Source: Alistipes_A hominis (GTDB lineage Bacteria > Bacteroidota > Bacteroidia > Bacteroidales > Rikenellaceae). Taken from it: 64,000 nucleotides of DNA. A model generated the notes under the pieces. That model saw nothing but the letters and a program-made list of their open reading frames with translations, searched no databases and was not told the origin of the DNA. Below are positions 62,608-64,000 of this stretch, one piece after another (positions within the stretch are counted from its first letter, which is position 1; each line of letters opens with the position of its first letter). The position numbers and the translations under genes are program-made. Where the stretch lies: NCBI RefSeq assembly GCF_014288115.1, contig NZ_JACOOK010000001.1, positions 434,001-498,000 on the forward strand, written 5' to 3'.

Positions 62608-63498
62608 ATGAAAAAAATGGTATGGCTGGCAGTCCTTCCGCTGCTGTTGTCCGCCGCCGAAAGCCCGGGCCGGACACCCGAACCGAACCGAACGCCCGAA
62701 GCGTTGCCGCTCTACCCGAAAGGCGCGCCGGAGAGCAACGGCCTGTCGGCGGACAGCGTCAAAGTATTACCCGACGTGATTTTCGGGGCGGTCGACGCCG
62801 ACTACCTGGTGCTGCCGGCCGATCCGACGCAGGCGACCGGCCAGGCCGTCGTCATCTGTCCCGGCGGAGGATACGGAGCCATCTGCTTCGATCACGAAGG
62901 CTTACAGGTCGCCCGATGGTTTAATACGCAGGGCGTAACGGCCATTGTACTGCGTTACCGGATGCCGAACGGCCACCCCGAAATCCCGCTGAAAGACGCG
63001 CAGCAAATGCTGGAATTGGTACGCAAACAGGCCCCGAAATGGCGCGTCGATCCGCACCGGGTCGGCATCATCGGATTCTCAGCCGGAGGACACCTTGCCG
63101 CGGCCGTCTCGACGCTGTTCACCGGGCCGGACAACCGTCCCGATTTCACGATCCTGTGCTACGCGGCCATCTCGGACGATTCGGACATCATCGACAAGGA
63201 GACTTTCGGCAACCTGACCGGGCCGGACGCTTCCACCCGGGAAACGTCCCGTTACTCCTGCGAAAAACAGGTGACGGAACGAACGCCGCAGGCCTTCATC
63301 GTCCTCAGCGACGACGACGACAACGTCTTGCCTGGCAACAGCACACGTTACTACACGGCGTTGAAAAATCACAATGTCCCGGCCGAACTTCACATTTTCC
63401 CGACCGGCGGTCACGGCTGGGGCTGGAGCGAATCGTTCCGCTACAAGGACGAACTGCGCGCCGCGCTCGGCCGCTGGCTCGAAGAAATCCGCAAATAA
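62608..63498 (+). CDS. Secreted alpha/beta hydrolase (esterase), tandem copy 2
   Basis: The 296-residue paralogue of the preceding gene shares the same order of motifs: VVICPGGGYGAI, RYRMPNGHPEIPLKDAQ, nucleophile Ser158 in GFSAGGHLA, SDDDDNVLP and PTGGHGWGW. The signal peptide ends near SAAES, followed by a Pro/Thr/Glu-rich spacer that copy 1 lacks. The pair arose by tandem duplication and is probably co-transcribed. Divergence around the Asp loop suggests different acyl or sugar preferences. Confidence 0.88.
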   Translation: MKKMVWLAVLPLLLSAAESPGRTPEPNRTPEALPLYPKGAPESNGLSADSVKVLPDVIFGAVDADYLVLPADPTQATGQAVVICPGGGYGAICFDHEGLQVARWFNTQGVTAIVLRYRMPNGHPEIPLKDAQQMLELVRKQAPKWRVDPHRVGIIGFSAGGHLAAAVSTLFTGPDNRPDFTILCYAAISDDSDIIDKETFGNLTGPDASTRETSRYSCEKQVTERTPQAFIVLSDDDDNVLPGNSTRYYTALKNHNVPAELHIFPTGGHGWGWSESFRYKDELRAALGRWLEEIRK

Positions 63499-63543
63499 AG
63501 AGTTTCCCATATAATTGAAGGAATAATTCACGGCGGAATTTCC

Positions 63544-63551
63544 TACCTTTG
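63544..63551 (+). promoter_or_regulatory. -7 box of the deoxyhypusine-synthase-like gene
   Basis: TACCTTTG is a full match to TAnnTTTG. The nearest upstream TTG (63515-63517) is 26 bases away, longer than usual. The leader to 63636 would be about 80 bases. Confidence 0.5.
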
Positions 63552-63635
63552 CGGAGGTCCGCTGCAACAACAGCGGAAACACGTGTTCGAGACGACCTAA
63601 ATAATACGATTACATATTAAACTCAATCAAAAAAA

Positions 63636-64000
63636 ATGGAAAAGGGACCTATTTCTCAATTCATTACGCACCACTACCGCCACTTCAACGCGGCTGCGCT
63701 GATCGACGCCGCCAAAGGATACGAAGCCCACATGCAGGCAGGGGGTAAAATGATGATCACCCTCGGCGGTGCGATGAGTACCGCCGAACTCGGCATCTCG
63801 CTGGCCGAAATGATCCGCCAGGACAAAGTGCAGATCATCACCTGCACCGGCGCCAACCTCGAAGAAGACATCATGAACCTCGTCGCCCACTCGCACTACA
63901 AACGCGTGCCGCACTACCGCGACCTGACGCCGCAGGACGAATGGGAATTGCTCGAAAACCACATGAACCGCGTGACGGACACCTGTATCCCGGAAGAAGA
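63636..64000 (+). CDS. Deoxyhypusine synthase-family protein, N-terminal part
   Basis: The first 121 codons are visible; the gene runs off the right edge. MEKGPISQFITHHYRHFNAA, the GGKMMITLGGAMSTAELG strand and IITCTGANLEEDIMNLVAH match the NAD-binding core of deoxyhypusine synthase. Bacteria lack eIF5A, so bacterial members act on other substrates, in some cases making homospermidine or related polyamines. The catalytic lysine region is outside the window, so the activity cannot be judged. Confidence 0.85.
   Translation, partial: MEKGPISQFITHHYRHFNAAALIDAAKGYEAHMQAGGKMMITLGGAMSTAELGISLAEMIRQDKVQIITCTGANLEEDIMNLVAHSHYKRVPHYRDLTPQDEWELLENHMNRVTDTCIPEE

Overview
This window looks like the chromosome of a member of Bacteroidota, order Bacteroidales. 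The coding sequence is GC-rich with AT-rich spacers, which suggests an Alistipes/Rikenellaceae-like gut organism rather than a low-GC Bacteroides (inference). The phylum call rests on many -7 boxes of the form TAnnTTTG, often with TTG/TTTG about 19 bases upstream; lipoproteins whose lipidated Cys is followed by K-D-D; NVEALA, BACON and six-bladed-propeller families; a 58-residue Hc1-type histone-like protein; and a fused alpha/beta 2-oxoacid dehydrogenase E1.

Region 1 (1-12.6 kb) is a catabolic cluster. A GntR-type regulator, cut by the left edge, is divergent from E2, E3 and fused E1 of a 2-oxoacid dehydrogenase complex. These are followed by a PHP-like protein, an aldolase/short-chain dehydrogenase fusion, a zinc sugar(-phosphate) dehydrogenase, a tandem class II aldolase with a degenerate second half, and a lipoate-protein ligase that could lipoylate the E2. 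Strong hairpins sit between several cistrons. Region 2 (12.7-21.3 kb) holds a cold-shock protein, a small lipoprotein, an MmcQ/YjbR protein overlapping a secreted alpha-L-rhamnosidase-like enzyme, an SGNH esterase, a DMT transporter, glyA, and fabG behind a structured-looking leader.

Region 3 (21.6-25.6 kb) is an AT-rich insert carrying a propeller lipoprotein and a Cys-rich NVEALA protein. It lies between a decayed, internally deleted copy of the 3' end of a chromate-transporter gene and the intact chrA pair, followed by rsmE. Region 4 (25.7-43 kb) is mostly housekeeping: M3 peptidase, thiL, adk, a C-terminal processing protease, a DUF3078 protein, endonuclease IV, a GT39/GtrA/acetyltransferase envelope cluster, and an AddAB-type recombination helicase/nuclease whose two genes flank a DUF2807 gene.

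Region 5 (43.3-53.9 kb) has three tandem surface lipoproteins sharing an N-terminal module. Two are close paralogues with a beta-sandwich-like tail. The third carries a phosphodiester-glycosidase-like (DUF2233/NAGPA) domain with an altered key motif. The ribosomal operon rplM-rpsI-rpsB-tsf and a BACON-domain lipoprotein follow. Region 6 (54.1-64 kb) contains two small flavin-type oxidoreductases, a secreted GH71/GH99-like protein with a CBM9-like tail, the histone-like gene, a TIGR01777 epimerase overlapping a pyrimidine-dimer glycosylase, a TonB-dependent receptor, two tandem secreted alpha/beta hydrolases, and the start of a deoxyhypusine-synthase-like gene. No rRNA, tRNA, CRISPR array or complete insertion sequence was recognised.
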